Shown piece by piece: positions 24,866 to 33,757 of a stretch of DNA of 64,000 nucleotides; the stretch's first letter is position 1, and every line of letters starts with the position of its first letter. Origin of the DNA: JACCTH01 sp035253825 (GTDB lineage: Bacteria; Actinomycetota; Acidimicrobiia; Spongiisociales; ZC4RG35); the NCBI GenBank assembly GCA_035253825.1, contig DATFBM010000041.1, positions 62,001 to 126,000 on the forward strand, given 5' to 3'. A program made the translations under genes and the position numbers. Below the pieces are notes generated by a model that was given only the letters and a program-made list of their open reading frames with translations, was not told where the DNA came from and ran no database searches.

Positions 24866-25298
24866 CACCGCTGCGCGCCGGCGGGCGATCCGCCGGATCA
24901 TCGAGGCGGCTCCCGTTCGGAGCCAGGCGCAACTGGTCGACGATCTCAGCGGTCAAGGGTTCTCAGTCACCCAGGCAACGGTCTCTCGCGACCTGGGGGC
25001 GATGGGAGCCAAGAAGAACGGGGATCGCTATGCCTTCCATCGCGGGCCGCTCGATGACCGTGATCTCGGTCGCACGATCGCTGCGTACGCCGAGAGCATC
25101 GCTTCTTCGGCCAACCTCGTCGTGATCAAGACCCCGCCGGGAGCGGCGCAGGTGGTGGCGGCGGCAATCGATGCCTCCACCCCGGAGGGTGTCCTGGGAA
25201 CCGTGGCCGGCGACGATACGGTTCTCGTCGTCACCGCCGCCGTCGATGGGGGAGGCGCCCTCCAGGCTCAATTGGAAGCGATCGGAGCGACATCCTGA
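24858..25298 (+). CDS. argR: Arginine repressor
   Basis: 146 residues. N-terminal winged helix (RRIIEAAPVRSQAQLVDDL ... SVTQATVSRDLGAMGAKK) reads ARG boxes; the C-terminal domain (TPPGAAQVVAAAIDAS, GTVAGDDTVLVV) hexamerises and binds arginine. ATG 24858, with GGTGGGAG upstream, is preferred over longer frames. It probably represses its own operon at the palindrome before argC. Confidence 0.95.
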   Translation: MPDTAARRRAIRRIIEAAPVRSQAQLVDDLSGQGFSVTQATVSRDLGAMGAKKNGDRYAFHRGPLDDRDLGRTIAAYAESIASSANLVVIKTPPGAAQVVAAAIDASTPEGVLGTVAGDDTVLVVTAAVDGGGALQAQLEAIGATS

Positions 25299-25300
25299 GA

Positions 25301-26497
25301 GTGGTCCTGGCCTATTCGGGTGGACTCGACACTTCGGTGATCCTGGCCTGGCTGATCGAGGAGAAGGACGCGGAGGTCGTTTGTTACACGGCCGACGTCG
25401 GTCAGGGAGAGGAGTCCGAGCTTGCCCGCCAAAAGGCGCTCGACACTGGTGCGGTGGAGGCGGTCGTCGAGGATCTGCGCGAGGAATTCGTGCGCGACGC
25501 CGTCTTTCCGGCCCTCCGAGCCAGCGCGGTTTACGAGTGGTACTACCTGCTGGGTACCTCTCTCGCTCGTCCGATCATCACTCGCGGGCTGATGCGGACC
25601 GTCAAGGCCACGGGGGCGGATGCGATCGCCCACGGCGCCACGGGGAAAGGAAACGATCAAGTCCGCTTCGAGCTCTCTGCGTTCGCCCTCGACCCCGAAA
25701 TTCGGATTATCGCCCCCTGGCGGGAGTGGAAGCTCCGGGGGCGGGCCGACCTCGTGTCCTACGCCTCGGCGCGGGGGATCCCGGTCCCGGTCACGGCCGA
25801 GAAGCCCTACTCGATCGACGCCAATCTGCTCCACGTCTCCTATGAAGGCGGGGTGCTCGAAGATCCCTGGACGAGTCCGCCAACGGGGATGTTCCGGCTC
25901 ACCACGGATCCTGAAGAGGCGCCTGATGAGTCCGAGATCGTCACTGTTGCGTTCGAAGCCGGCAACCCGGTGGCGATCGACGGTCGCAAGCTGGGGCCGG
26001 TCGAGCTCCTGACCGAGGCCAATCACCTCGCCGGGCGCCACGGGGTGGGGCGAGTGGACATCGTCGAGAACCGGTTCGTGGGCATCAAGAGCCGCGGGGT
26101 GTACGAGACCCCGGGCGGCACCCTTCTCCAACACGCCCATCGAGCGGTGGAATCGATCACCCTCGATCGCGAGGTCGCTCATCTTCGCGATGAGCTAGTC
26201 CCCAGGTATGCCGAGATGGTGTACAACGGCTTTTGGTTCTCGCCCGAGCGCCGAGCCCTCCAGGCCTTCATGGACGAGGTGCAGAAGCGAGTCAACGGCG
26301 AGGCGAGGTTGCGCCTCTACAAAGGAAACGTCATCGTCGAGGGCCGCCGGTCGGAGAAGCACGACCTTTACGACCAGGCCACCGCCACATTCGAACAGGA
26401 CGACGTCTACGACCAGGCCGACGCCGCCGGCTTCATTCGCCTCAACGCCCTCCGCCTTCGCCGCCTCGGCGAGGAGCGTCTCGGGGAGGGCGAGTGA
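25301..26497 (+). CDS. argG: Argininosuccinate synthase
   Basis: 398 residues. ATP-binding LAYSGGLDTSVILAWL at the extreme N-terminus, GKGNDQVRFELS near 115, and the citrulline/aspartate-binding ENRFVGIKSRGVYETPGG near 255. Condenses citrulline and aspartate. GTG start 2 bases after the argR stop. Confidence 0.96.
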   Translation: MVLAYSGGLDTSVILAWLIEEKDAEVVCYTADVGQGEESELARQKALDTGAVEAVVEDLREEFVRDAVFPALRASAVYEWYYLLGTSLARPIITRGLMRTVKATGADAIAHGATGKGNDQVRFELSAFALDPEIRIIAPWREWKLRGRADLVSYASARGIPVPVTAEKPYSIDANLLHVSYEGGVLEDPWTSPPTGMFRLTTDPEEAPDESEIVTVAFEAGNPVAIDGRKLGPVELLTEANHLAGRHGVGRVDIVENRFVGIKSRGVYETPGGTLLQHAHRAVESITLDREVAHLRDELVPRYAEMVYNGFWFSPERRALQAFMDEVQKRVNGEARLRLYKGNVIVEGRRSEKHDLYDQATATFEQDDVYDQADAAGFIRLNALRLRRLGEERLGEGE

Positions 26498-26567
26498 GAA
26501 ACGAACCCAGGGTTCACAGGGTGGCTAGGCCTATCTGTGAGCCCACAGAACCCGGGAAAACGGGTTC
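26498..26567. repeat. Tandem short hairpins between argG and argH
   Basis: Three perfect dyads in 70 bases: GAACCC-A-GGGTTC (26503-26515), CTGTG-AGCC-CACAG (26535-26548) and GAACCCG-N6-CGGGTTC (26548-26567). The last ends on the base before the argH ATG. No Shine-Dalgarno is visible. An RNA-level control of argH or a simple processing signal are possible. Confidence 0.55.
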
Positions 26568-27881
26568 ATGACCCTGTGGGGCGGTCGCTTTTCGGCACCG
26601 CCGGATGAGGAATTGTGGGCCTTCACGGTTGACCATGCCGATCGCCGGCTGCTCGCCTGCGATGTCGAAGGATCCATGGCCCACGTCGAGATGCTCACCG
26701 CGGTCGGGCTCCTCCGAAGCGACGAAGGCGAAATGCTCAGAAAAGGTCTGCAAGCAATCGCCGACGAGGCGTCGGCCGGTTCCTTTCCGTTCCTCGACAC
26801 CGATGAGGATGTCCATAGCTCGGTCGAGAGGAGGCTCACCGAACTGGTCGGGGAGGTCGGTGGGAAATTGCACACCGGTCGCTCGCGCAACGACCAGATC
26901 GCCCTTGATCTACGGCTGTACCTACGAAGCGCGGTCACAGCACGTCGCCAAGACATTGCCAACCTGATCAAGGCGCTGGCCGATCAGGCGAGCCGGCACG
27001 CGGGAACAGCCGTGGCCACCTATACCCACCTTCAGCAGGCCCAACGATCGACCCTCGGCCAACATCTCCTGGCTCACGCCTGGGCGCTGCACCGCGACTA
27101 CGGACGCCTGGCTGATCTGGAAAAGAGGCTTTCGGTTTCGCCGCTCGGCGCCGGCGCCTCGGCCGGGTCGTCGCTGCCTCTCGACCCCGCCCTGACGGCC
27201 GCCCGGCTCGGGTTTGCCGCTTCTTTCGAGAACTCCCTCGACGCGGTATCGAGTCGCGATCTCGTCGCCGAGTTCGGCTTTGTCGCCACCCAGGCGATGG
27301 TCCACTTCTCCCGTCTGGCCGAGGAGCTGGTGCTCTGGTCCTCGCTCGAGTTCGGCTGGGTGCAGCTGGCCGACGAGTTCACGACCGGCTCGTCCGCCCT
27401 CCCGCAAAAGAAGAATCCGGACGTGGCCGAGCTCGTGCGGGGGAGGGCGGCCGGTGCCATCGGTCAGCTGACAGCATTGCTCGCACTGCAAAAGGGCCTT
27501 CCGCTGTCCTACAACCGCGATCTCCAGGAGGACAAGCCGGCCCTTTTCTGGCTCGATGACACATCGGGGGCGAGCAGTCGGGTGCTTGCCCGCCTCATCG
27601 CAACCGCCACCTTCGATCCGCCGGCACCGTCTGTCTGGACCGATGCGCTCGGCATCGCCGAGAATCTCGTCCGCCGCGGGATCGCCTTCCGCACCGCGCA
27701 CCAGATGGTGGGAAAGCTTGTCGCCGGCCGGCTCGCCGACGGAGGGGATCTCGCCGATGTCGACCCCGGCGACCTCGCTGCCATCGGTTTGCTGCCCTCC
27801 GACCTCGAGGTGGTCCCTTCCCATCCGGGGCTCTCCGTGGAGGATCAGGTCAACCGACTCCGTCAATCCCTTCTGGCGTAA
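26568..27881 (+). CDS. argH: Argininosuccinate lyase
   Basis: 437 residues. Fumarase/aspartase superfamily: MTLWGGRFS start, DEDVHSSVERRL and TGRSRNDQIALDLRLYLR near 85-115, and the superfamily signature GSSALPQKKNPD near 275. Final step to arginine. The start codon directly abuts a hairpin. Ends the arginine operon. Confidence 0.96.
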   Translation: MTLWGGRFSAPPDEELWAFTVDHADRRLLACDVEGSMAHVEMLTAVGLLRSDEGEMLRKGLQAIADEASAGSFPFLDTDEDVHSSVERRLTELVGEVGGKLHTGRSRNDQIALDLRLYLRSAVTARRQDIANLIKALADQASRHAGTAVATYTHLQQAQRSTLGQHLLAHAWALHRDYGRLADLEKRLSVSPLGAGASAGSSLPLDPALTAARLGFAASFENSLDAVSSRDLVAEFGFVATQAMVHFSRLAEELVLWSSLEFGWVQLADEFTTGSSALPQKKNPDVAELVRGRAAGAIGQLTALLALQKGLPLSYNRDLQEDKPALFWLDDTSGASSRVLARLIATATFDPPAPSVWTDALGIAENLVRRGIAFRTAHQMVGKLVAGRLADGGDLADVDPGDLAAIGLLPSDLEVVPSHPGLSVEDQVNRLRQSLLA

Positions 27882-27913
27882 TACCGAGAAAACTGCCCGA
27901 TTTTTTCGCAAGA

Positions 27914-28588
27914 ATGATTGAGTCATCCTCTCGGCGGGGGTTTTCTGACACCCTGCCGTTGATTCCGCCGCTGATCGTCTTCGGCCTGGTCTACGGCGCG
28001 CTTGCCGCTCAGGTAGGGTTCAGCCCCCTCGTCACCGGAATCTCATCGCTCTTGATCGTTTCCGGGTCGGCCCAGTTGGCGATGGTAGGCTTGATTCCCT
28101 TCGGCCTCTTCCCTGTGCTGGTCGCCACCACCGGCTTGGCCTTGCGACATATCCCGATGGCGATCCACCTCTCCGATCTCATCGGGCGGGTCTCGCCCTG
28201 GCAACGCTTCCACCTGTCGTGGATCCTGGTCGATGAGTCCTACGGATTGACGGTGGCCGCCGCCGAGAAGGGCGTCTCCGACCTCGCTGCCTACAAGACC
28301 GCGGCCGATTTCACCCTTTACACCTCGTGGGTGGTGACCAGCGTGATCGGCGCCATGGTCGGTGCGAAGCTCGACCCGGTCCGCTACGGCCTCGATGCCG
28401 TCATCCCCCTCGTCTTTCTGGGGCTGGCGGCGGCCATCATTCGAGGTTGGCGGCGCTGGCTTTCGGCCGTCTTGGCGGTTGGCACCACCTTCTTGGCAGT
28501 GGCGTTTCTTCCCTCCGCCTGGCAGCTGACATCGGCCGCGTTTCTGGCGGCAGTTGTGGCGGCGGCAGTGCCGGGCCCCGCCGAATGA
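27914..28588 (+). CDS. azlC: AzlC-family branched-chain amino acid exporter, large subunit
   Basis: 224 residues, five to six hydrophobic segments, with the AzlC hallmark FGLVYGALAAQVGFSPLVT and the SGSAQLAMVGLI and LRHIPMAIHLSD segments. Works with AzlD encoded next to it, overlapping by ATGA. AzlCD complexes export branched-chain amino acids or analogues. Confidence 0.9.
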   Translation: MIESSSRRGFSDTLPLIPPLIVFGLVYGALAAQVGFSPLVTGISSLLIVSGSAQLAMVGLIPFGLFPVLVATTGLALRHIPMAIHLSDLIGRVSPWQRFHLSWILVDESYGLTVAAAEKGVSDLAAYKTAADFTLYTSWVVTSVIGAMVGAKLDPVRYGLDAVIPLVFLGLAAAIIRGWRRWLSAVLAVGTTFLAVAFLPSAWQLTSAAFLAAVVAAAVPGPAE

Positions 28589-28878
28589 CCCATCTCCCTC
28601 TGATCCTGGCGGTGGCGGTCATCACCTTCAGCTCGCGCTACTTCTTCTTCGCCCACCGAGCGATCAAATTGGGGCGATTTCTCGACGTGTTCGCGGTAGC
28701 CCTCTTCGTCGCCATCGGTACTCAGGACCTGATCGGCCGCGGTGGCGAGGCCAGCGGTCCCAACCTCGCCGCGTTTGGGGGCGCGGTCGTGGGCGGCCTG
28801 CTGTTTCGGCGCTCGATGTTGGGCGTCGTGATCACCGGGCTCAGCTTCTACTGGGCAGCTCGCCTCCTGCTTAGTTAG
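28585..28878 (+). CDS. azlD: AzlD-family small permease subunit
   Basis: 97 residues, three hydrophobic segments (LPLILAVAVITFSSRYFFF, FAVALFVAIGTQDLI, GVVITGLSFYWAARLLL). Starts at ATG 28585 in a 4-base overlap with azlC. Small partner needed for export by AzlC. Confidence 0.88.
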   Translation: MTHLPLILAVAVITFSSRYFFFAHRAIKLGRFLDVFAVALFVAIGTQDLIGRGGEASGPNLAAFGGAVVGGLLFRRSMLGVVITGLSFYWAARLLLS

Positions 28879-28908
28879 GCGTCGGTCCCTGCCAACCTGC
28901 CAGGTTCC

Positions 28909-29814
28909 ATGCTTCTGGTCGCTCTGACGGCACTGCTGCTCGCCCTCACCTCCTTGCTCGCATACCTCGGGCGCCTTTCCTGGGTGCTCGACAACATCGC
29001 CAGCTTTCGCCCACAACTGACCGTCGCCTTGACGGTCTTGCTGGTGTTGCTGGTGTTGGGGCGCTGGCCGAAGACCGCGGTCATCGTGGGACTGGTGACG
29101 CTGATCAACATCGGCACCTTGTTTCCGCTATTCATTCCCAAGGGCTCGACAGCCGAAGAGGCGGACTTCCGCATCCTTTCTTTCAACTTGCTCTCCGACA
29201 ACAAGAACTTCGGTGATGTGATCGAGTACATCCGCTCAAGCGAGGCCGACGTTGTCGTCCTCCACGAGGCGAGCCGACCCTGGGAGGAAGCGGTCGCCGA
29301 GGCCGATCTCGATTACGAGATGACCATGACTCGTCCCTCCGAAGGCATCTTCGGTTCGCTGGTCATGACGCCGGCGGGGGCAATGGTGACGTCATTCGGA
29401 TTTCGCCTCGCCGACCCCCGGGCAGTCGAAATCAGATTCCCGGGAGGGCTGGCAGTTCTCGCCGTTCACCCACTCTCCCCCTCGAGCGCCCGTCGGGCGC
29501 GATTACGCGATCAACAGCTTGCTTATGCGGCCGAATGGGTGAAAAGACGAACGGGACCGGTAGTGGTAATGGGCGATTTCAATGCCAGCCCGTTCTCCTA
29601 TCCGTATCGGCGCCTGCGGGCCGAGACCGGCTTGGCCGACTCCATCCGCGGTTATGGCCTCGAAAACTCCTTTCCGGCCCGGGCCTGGACCATCCTCAGA
29701 GTCTCGATCGATCACCTCCTCTACTCCGAGGGCGTACAAGTAGTCGATCGGACCTTGGGCCCCCCGTTGGGCTCGGATCACTTTCCCCTGGTGGTCGATC
29801 TTTCCTTGACCTGA
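28909..29814 (+). CDS. Membrane-anchored endonuclease/exonuclease/phosphatase-family protein
   Basis: 301 residues. Three N-terminal hydrophobic segments (1-25, 37-55, 57-75), then an EEP domain outside the membrane: RILSFNLLSDN at its start, EADVVVLHEASRP, VVVMGDFNASPFS with the catalytic Asp and Asn, and the C-terminal GSDHFPLVVDL. EEP members hydrolyse phosphodiester bonds in nucleic acids or lipids; the substrate is unknown. Confidence 0.85.
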   Translation: MLLVALTALLLALTSLLAYLGRLSWVLDNIASFRPQLTVALTVLLVLLVLGRWPKTAVIVGLVTLINIGTLFPLFIPKGSTAEEADFRILSFNLLSDNKNFGDVIEYIRSSEADVVVLHEASRPWEEAVAEADLDYEMTMTRPSEGIFGSLVMTPAGAMVTSFGFRLADPRAVEIRFPGGLAVLAVHPLSPSSARRARLRDQQLAYAAEWVKRRTGPVVVMGDFNASPFSYPYRRLRAETGLADSIRGYGLENSFPARAWTILRVSIDHLLYSEGVQVVDRTLGPPLGSDHFPLVVDLSLT

Positions 29815-29825
29815 ACCGGGGCGGC

Positions 29826-29831
29826 TAGCGT
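29826..29831 (+). promoter_or_regulatory. -10 element for leaderless pepP
   Basis: TAGCGT followed by 6 bases and then ATG, without a ribosome site: the spacing expected if transcription starts at the start codon. Confidence 0.4.
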
Positions 29832-29837
29832 CCGGGC

Positions 29838-31283
29838 ATGACCGATCGATTCCGACACCACCGCGCCAGCCTGGCGGCGAGCATCGGCCCCAACGCGGTC
29901 GCGCTCATCCCCGCTGCCGACGAGACGATCCGCAACGACGACGTCAATCACGAATTCCGTCAAGACTCTGAGTTCTTCTATCTGACCGGGTTCCACGAGC
30001 CCGAGGCGCTGGCGGTCATCGTGCCCGGTCATCCCGACGGGGAATATCACCTCTTCGTCCGACCCCGCGATCGCGACCTCGAGATCTGGAATGGCTATCG
30101 GGTCGGCATCGAAGGCGCCAAGGAGCGATTTCAGGCCGACGGGGCCTACACCATCGCCGAGATCGACTCCGTGCTGCCCCGACTGCTGCTCGGCCGGGAC
30201 ATGCTCTATTACCGCGGAGGCCATCCCGGCCACGACGCCCGGGTGCGGGGCCTACTGGTCAAGGCGCGTAACTACCAGAACCGCACCGGTAAGGCCATGC
30301 CAAGCGGCATTTGCGACCTCACCCCGTTGGTGGCGGACATGCGCCTTCGCAAGTCGGCGAGTGAGATCGAGAGCTTGCGGGCCGCCTGCGAGCTTTCCGC
30401 CCTGGGTCACATGGAGGCGATGCGCTTTGGCCGACCGGAGCTGGCTGAGTATCAGGTGCAGGCGGCCATGGAATACGTATGGAGGGAAGGGGGGTCACCG
30501 CGCAACGGCTATCCGTCGATCGTCGCCTCCGGACCCAACGCCTGCATCCTCCATTACACGGAGAACGATCGCATGATTGAGGACGGCGATCTGGTTCTCA
30601 TTGATGCGGCTTGTGAGATCGACTACTTCTCCTCCGATATCACCCGCACCTGGCCGGCCAATGGCCAGTTCAGCTCCCCGCAAGCCGCGGTCTACGAGGT
30701 GGTGCTGGAGGCGCAGAGGGCAGCGATAGCCGCTACCCGTCCCGGAGCGACGATTCGCTCCACCAACGAGATCGCCAGCGAGATCCTGACCGAAGGGTTG
30801 GTGGAACTCGGCCTTCTTCCCCGGGGAGTGGAGGACTCTTTGGCCATGAACCATCATCGTGAGTTCTTCATGCATGGCACAAGCCATTGGCTGGGAATGG
30901 ACGTGCACGATGCCGGGACTTATCGCGTGGAAGGAAAACCACGCAGCCTCGAGCCGGGGATGGCCTTCACGGTCGAGCCCGGCTTATACATCGATCGCCG
31001 GGAGGAGATCGAGTTCGCCCTTTTCCCTTACGACCTCGATGAGCAGATGGAAGCGATGCTCATCGATCCCGCCGGCGCCAAGAAGCGGTTGCAGGAGGGC
31101 AAAGAGAAGGCGGAGAAGGTCACCCAGAAGGTCCCCGAGGAGTTTCGTGGGATCGGGGTCCGCATCGAAGACGACATCCTCATCACCGAGGATGGGCACG
31201 AAAACCTCACCCATATGGTCCCGCGCAAGCTCGACGAGGTCGAAGCGCTTTGTCGCGAGCAGAGCTGGCTGGCGCGAACCTGA
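29838..31283 (+). CDS. pepP: Xaa-Pro aminopeptidase (M24B)
   Basis: 481 residues. N-terminal creatinase-like domain (DDVNHEFRQDSEFFYLTGF) and the C-terminal pita-bread fold with metal ligands in LIDAACEIDYFSSDITRTW (two Asp), HGTSHWLGMDVHD (His), FTVEPGLY (Glu) and GVRIEDDILIT (Glu). Cytosolic; removes N-terminal residues preceding proline. A -10-like TAGCGT box lies 6 bases upstream of ATG. Confidence 0.94.
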   Translation: MTDRFRHHRASLAASIGPNAVALIPAADETIRNDDVNHEFRQDSEFFYLTGFHEPEALAVIVPGHPDGEYHLFVRPRDRDLEIWNGYRVGIEGAKERFQADGAYTIAEIDSVLPRLLLGRDMLYYRGGHPGHDARVRGLLVKARNYQNRTGKAMPSGICDLTPLVADMRLRKSASEIESLRAACELSALGHMEAMRFGRPELAEYQVQAAMEYVWREGGSPRNGYPSIVASGPNACILHYTENDRMIEDGDLVLIDAACEIDYFSSDITRTWPANGQFSSPQAAVYEVVLEAQRAAIAATRPGATIRSTNEIASEILTEGLVELGLLPRGVEDSLAMNHHREFFMHGTSHWLGMDVHDAGTYRVEGKPRSLEPGMAFTVEPGLYIDRREEIEFALFPYDLDEQMEAMLIDPAGAKKRLQEGKEKAEKVTQKVPEEFRGIGVRIEDDILITEDGHENLTHMVPRKLDEVEALCREQSWLART

Positions 31284-31284
31284 T

Positions 31285-31947
31285 TCAGGCCGCCGGAAGC
31301 GGCATCACGTACCACCACACGGCCAGAAAGTGGCAAATGGATCCGACGATGACGAGCACGTGGAAGAGCTCGTGATGGGAAAACACCCGGCCCACCAGTC
31401 GCGGCCGTTGTAGCGCGAAAACAACCGTTCCCGTCGAGTACGCCAGCCCGCCGGCGAGTAGTAGCCACACCGCTCCCGAGCCGGCTCGACTCCAGATCAG
31501 TGGCAGGGCGACGAGGGAAAGCCATCCCATCGCGTGCTGGAGGGCGACCGATAGCCGGGTGCTGACCCGGGAGAGCACGAATTTGAGCGCGATTCCCACC
31601 AGAGCGATCGTCCATACCAGCGCCAAGAGGGCAGGACGAATCCAGCCATCGAGCACCACCACCCCGAAAGGGGTGAACGTTCCGGCCACCAACAAGAAGA
31701 TCATCGAGTGATCGAGCCGCTGCATCAGCGCCCGGCGCCGGTCCTGCCAGCCGACCGCGTGGTACAGGGCAGAAACGGTGTACATCGCGATCAGAGTGAG
31801 TGAGTAGATCAACCCGGCGAGCAGTTGCCGTCCCCCGGCAGCAGTCCGTGCCAGAAGAGCCGCCCCGATCACGGCCGCCAGCGCCGCACCCCCATGCAGC
31901 AAGGTCCGAATCGGGTTTTTCACCCGCCCCCATTCCCACCGATCCAC
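31285..31947 (-). CDS. Hemolysin-III / PAQR family membrane protein
   Basis: 220 residues and about seven transmembrane segments. The conserved SALYHAV near 60, DHSMIFLLVAGTFTP near 78 and the C-terminal HHELFHVLVIVGSICHFLAVW motifs mark the HlyIII/YqfA branch of the PAQR superfamily, with the His/Asp zinc-site residues intact. The physiological role of bacterial members is not settled. GTG start; convergent with pepP. Confidence 0.9.
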   Translation of the reverse strand: MDRWEWGRVKNPIRTLLHGGAALAAVIGAALLARTAAGGRQLLAGLIYSLTLIAMYTVSALYHAVGWQDRRRALMQRLDHSMIFLLVAGTFTPFGVVVLDGWIRPALLALVWTIALVGIALKFVLSRVSTRLSVALQHAMGWLSLVALPLIWSRAGSGAVWLLLAGGLAYSTGTVVFALQRPRLVGRVFSHHELFHVLVIVGSICHFLAVWWYVMPLPAA

Positions 31948-31971
31948 CCGTTCAGCCTATCGCCAATTGGG

Positions 31972-31977
31972 TATTTT
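31972..31977 (+). promoter_or_regulatory. -10 element for leaderless AtuA-type gene
   Basis: TATTTT followed by 7 bases and the GTG at 31985, with no Shine-Dalgarno. Confidence 0.4.
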
Positions 31978-31984
31978 CCTTTCG

Positions 31985-33745
31985 GTGTTGCGCATCGCCA
32001 ACTGCTCCGGTTTCTACGGCGATCGCCTCAGTGCGGCCCAGGAGATGGTGAGCGGCGGACCGATCGATGTTCTCTCTGGCGACTATCTCGCCGAGTTGAC
32101 GATGGCCATCCTCTGGCGGTCCCGAAGTCGTGATCCCGACGCCGGCTATGCCTCGACTTTCGTCATACAGATGGAGGAGGTGCTCGGCACGTGCCTCGAG
32201 CAAGGGATCAAGATCGTTTCCAACGCCGGCGGCCTCAATCCTCGCGGATTGCAGGAGCGACTCGCGAAGCTTGCTGCTGACCTGGGGCTGGCTCCCAGGA
32301 TCGCCATCGTGGAGGGAGACGATCTCATGCCCCGCCTCGCCGACCTGGTCGAGAAGGGACACGAGTTTCGCCATCTCGACCGCGGCGAGGCGCTTTCGGA
32401 GGCCGGAGTCACCCCGCTGACCGCTAACGCCTATCTGGGAGGCTTCGGGATCAAAGAGGCGCTGGATCGGGGCGCCGACCTCGTCATCTGTGGAAGGGTC
32501 ACGGATGCCGCCTTGGTGTTGGGTCCCAGTGCATGGTATTTCAACTGGGAAAGAGACGAATGGGACGCTCTCGCTGGAGCGGTCGCCGCGGGACACGTCC
32601 TCGAATGCGGCCCGCAGGCGACGGGGGGCAATTACTCGTTCTTCCAGGAGATCGAGGGCCTCGATTCACCCGGCTTTCCCATCGCCGAGGTGGAAAGCGA
32701 CGGCTCGGCGGTCATCACGAAACATCCCGGCACCGGGGGGAGGGTGACTGTGGAGACGGTGACCGCCCAGTTGCTTTACGAGATCGGCTCGCCCCGGTAT
32801 CTCAACCCCGACGTCACCACTCATTTCGAAACGATTCGGTTGTCAGAGGAAGGACCCGATCGGGTCCGGATTTCGGAGACCAAAGGAAGCGCGCCGCCGT
32901 CCGACCTGAAAGTGGCTCTCAATTACCTCGGCGGCTACCGGAACTCGATGACTTTCGGCATCTCCGGCCTCGACGTCGAAGAAAAGGCTCGGCTACTCGA
33001 ATCGGCGCTCTGGAAGACAGTTGGAGGTCGCGATCGTTTCGAGACGTCAGAGGTCCAACTCATCACATCGGGCAAGCCCGATCCGGAGACTATCGACGAC
33101 TCCATGAGCTACCTCCGTTTTACGGTCAAGGACCCCGATCCACATAAGGCCGGCAGGGGTTTTTCACGGGCGGCGGTGGAGCTCGCCCTCGCCAACTATC
33201 CGGGCCTCTTCCTCACTACTCCGCCTGGTGACGCTTCGCCTTACGCCATCTATTGGCCCACCACCATTCCCGCCCAATTAGTGCCGGCATCTGTGGTGGT
33301 CGACGGATCTGCCTCGATTGTCTCATCGGTGGCGCCACCAGGACCGATGGCGGCTCCCCTCCCTCAGATGACGCTCGAGCCCGGAGGGCACTCAAAGACC
33401 GTGCGGCGGCCTCTGGGAACCTTGGTGGGTGCTCGCTCAGGAGACAAGGGCGGGAACGCCAATCTCGGAATATGGGTGCGTCGGCCCGAGTGGTTCACCT
33501 GGCTGGCGTGGTTCCTTTCGGTGGACAGGCTGCGACAGCTCCTGCCCGAAGCCGCTTCCTTGCCAATCACCCGCTTCGAGCTGCCGAATCTCGGAGCGCT
33601 CAACTTTGTCATAGAAGGCTTCCTCGGCGAGGGGGTCTCATCATCGACGAGAACCGATCCACAGGCGAAGTCGCTCGGGGAATTCATACGCGCCCGCGTG
33701 GTCGATGTACCGCGGGATCTATTGACGAAATACGACGATCGGTAG
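31985..33745 (+). CDS. Acyclic terpene utilisation AtuA / DUF1446-family protein
   Basis: 586 residues. RIANCSGFYGDRLSAAQEMV at the N-terminus and IVSNAGGLNPRGL, LVICGRVTDAALVLGP and GPQATGGNYSFF are typical of the AtuA/DUF1446 core. The C-terminal part (GTLVGARSGDKGGNANLGIWVR) is the AtuA C-terminal extension. Linked to acyclic terpene or acyl-CoA breakdown in Pseudomonas; the neighbours here give no pathway. GTG 31985 gives the usual start. Confidence 0.85.
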   Translation: MLRIANCSGFYGDRLSAAQEMVSGGPIDVLSGDYLAELTMAILWRSRSRDPDAGYASTFVIQMEEVLGTCLEQGIKIVSNAGGLNPRGLQERLAKLAADLGLAPRIAIVEGDDLMPRLADLVEKGHEFRHLDRGEALSEAGVTPLTANAYLGGFGIKEALDRGADLVICGRVTDAALVLGPSAWYFNWERDEWDALAGAVAAGHVLECGPQATGGNYSFFQEIEGLDSPGFPIAEVESDGSAVITKHPGTGGRVTVETVTAQLLYEIGSPRYLNPDVTTHFETIRLSEEGPDRVRISETKGSAPPSDLKVALNYLGGYRNSMTFGISGLDVEEKARLLESALWKTVGGRDRFETSEVQLITSGKPDPETIDDSMSYLRFTVKDPDPHKAGRGFSRAAVELALANYPGLFLTTPPGDASPYAIYWPTTIPAQLVPASVVVDGSASIVSSVAPPGPMAAPLPQMTLEPGGHSKTVRRPLGTLVGARSGDKGGNANLGIWVRRPEWFTWLAWFLSVDRLRQLLPEAASLPITRFELPNLGALNFVIEGFLGEGVSSSTRTDPQAKSLGEFIRARVVDVPRDLLTKYDDR

Positions 33746-33757
33746 CATCTTCGAGCG

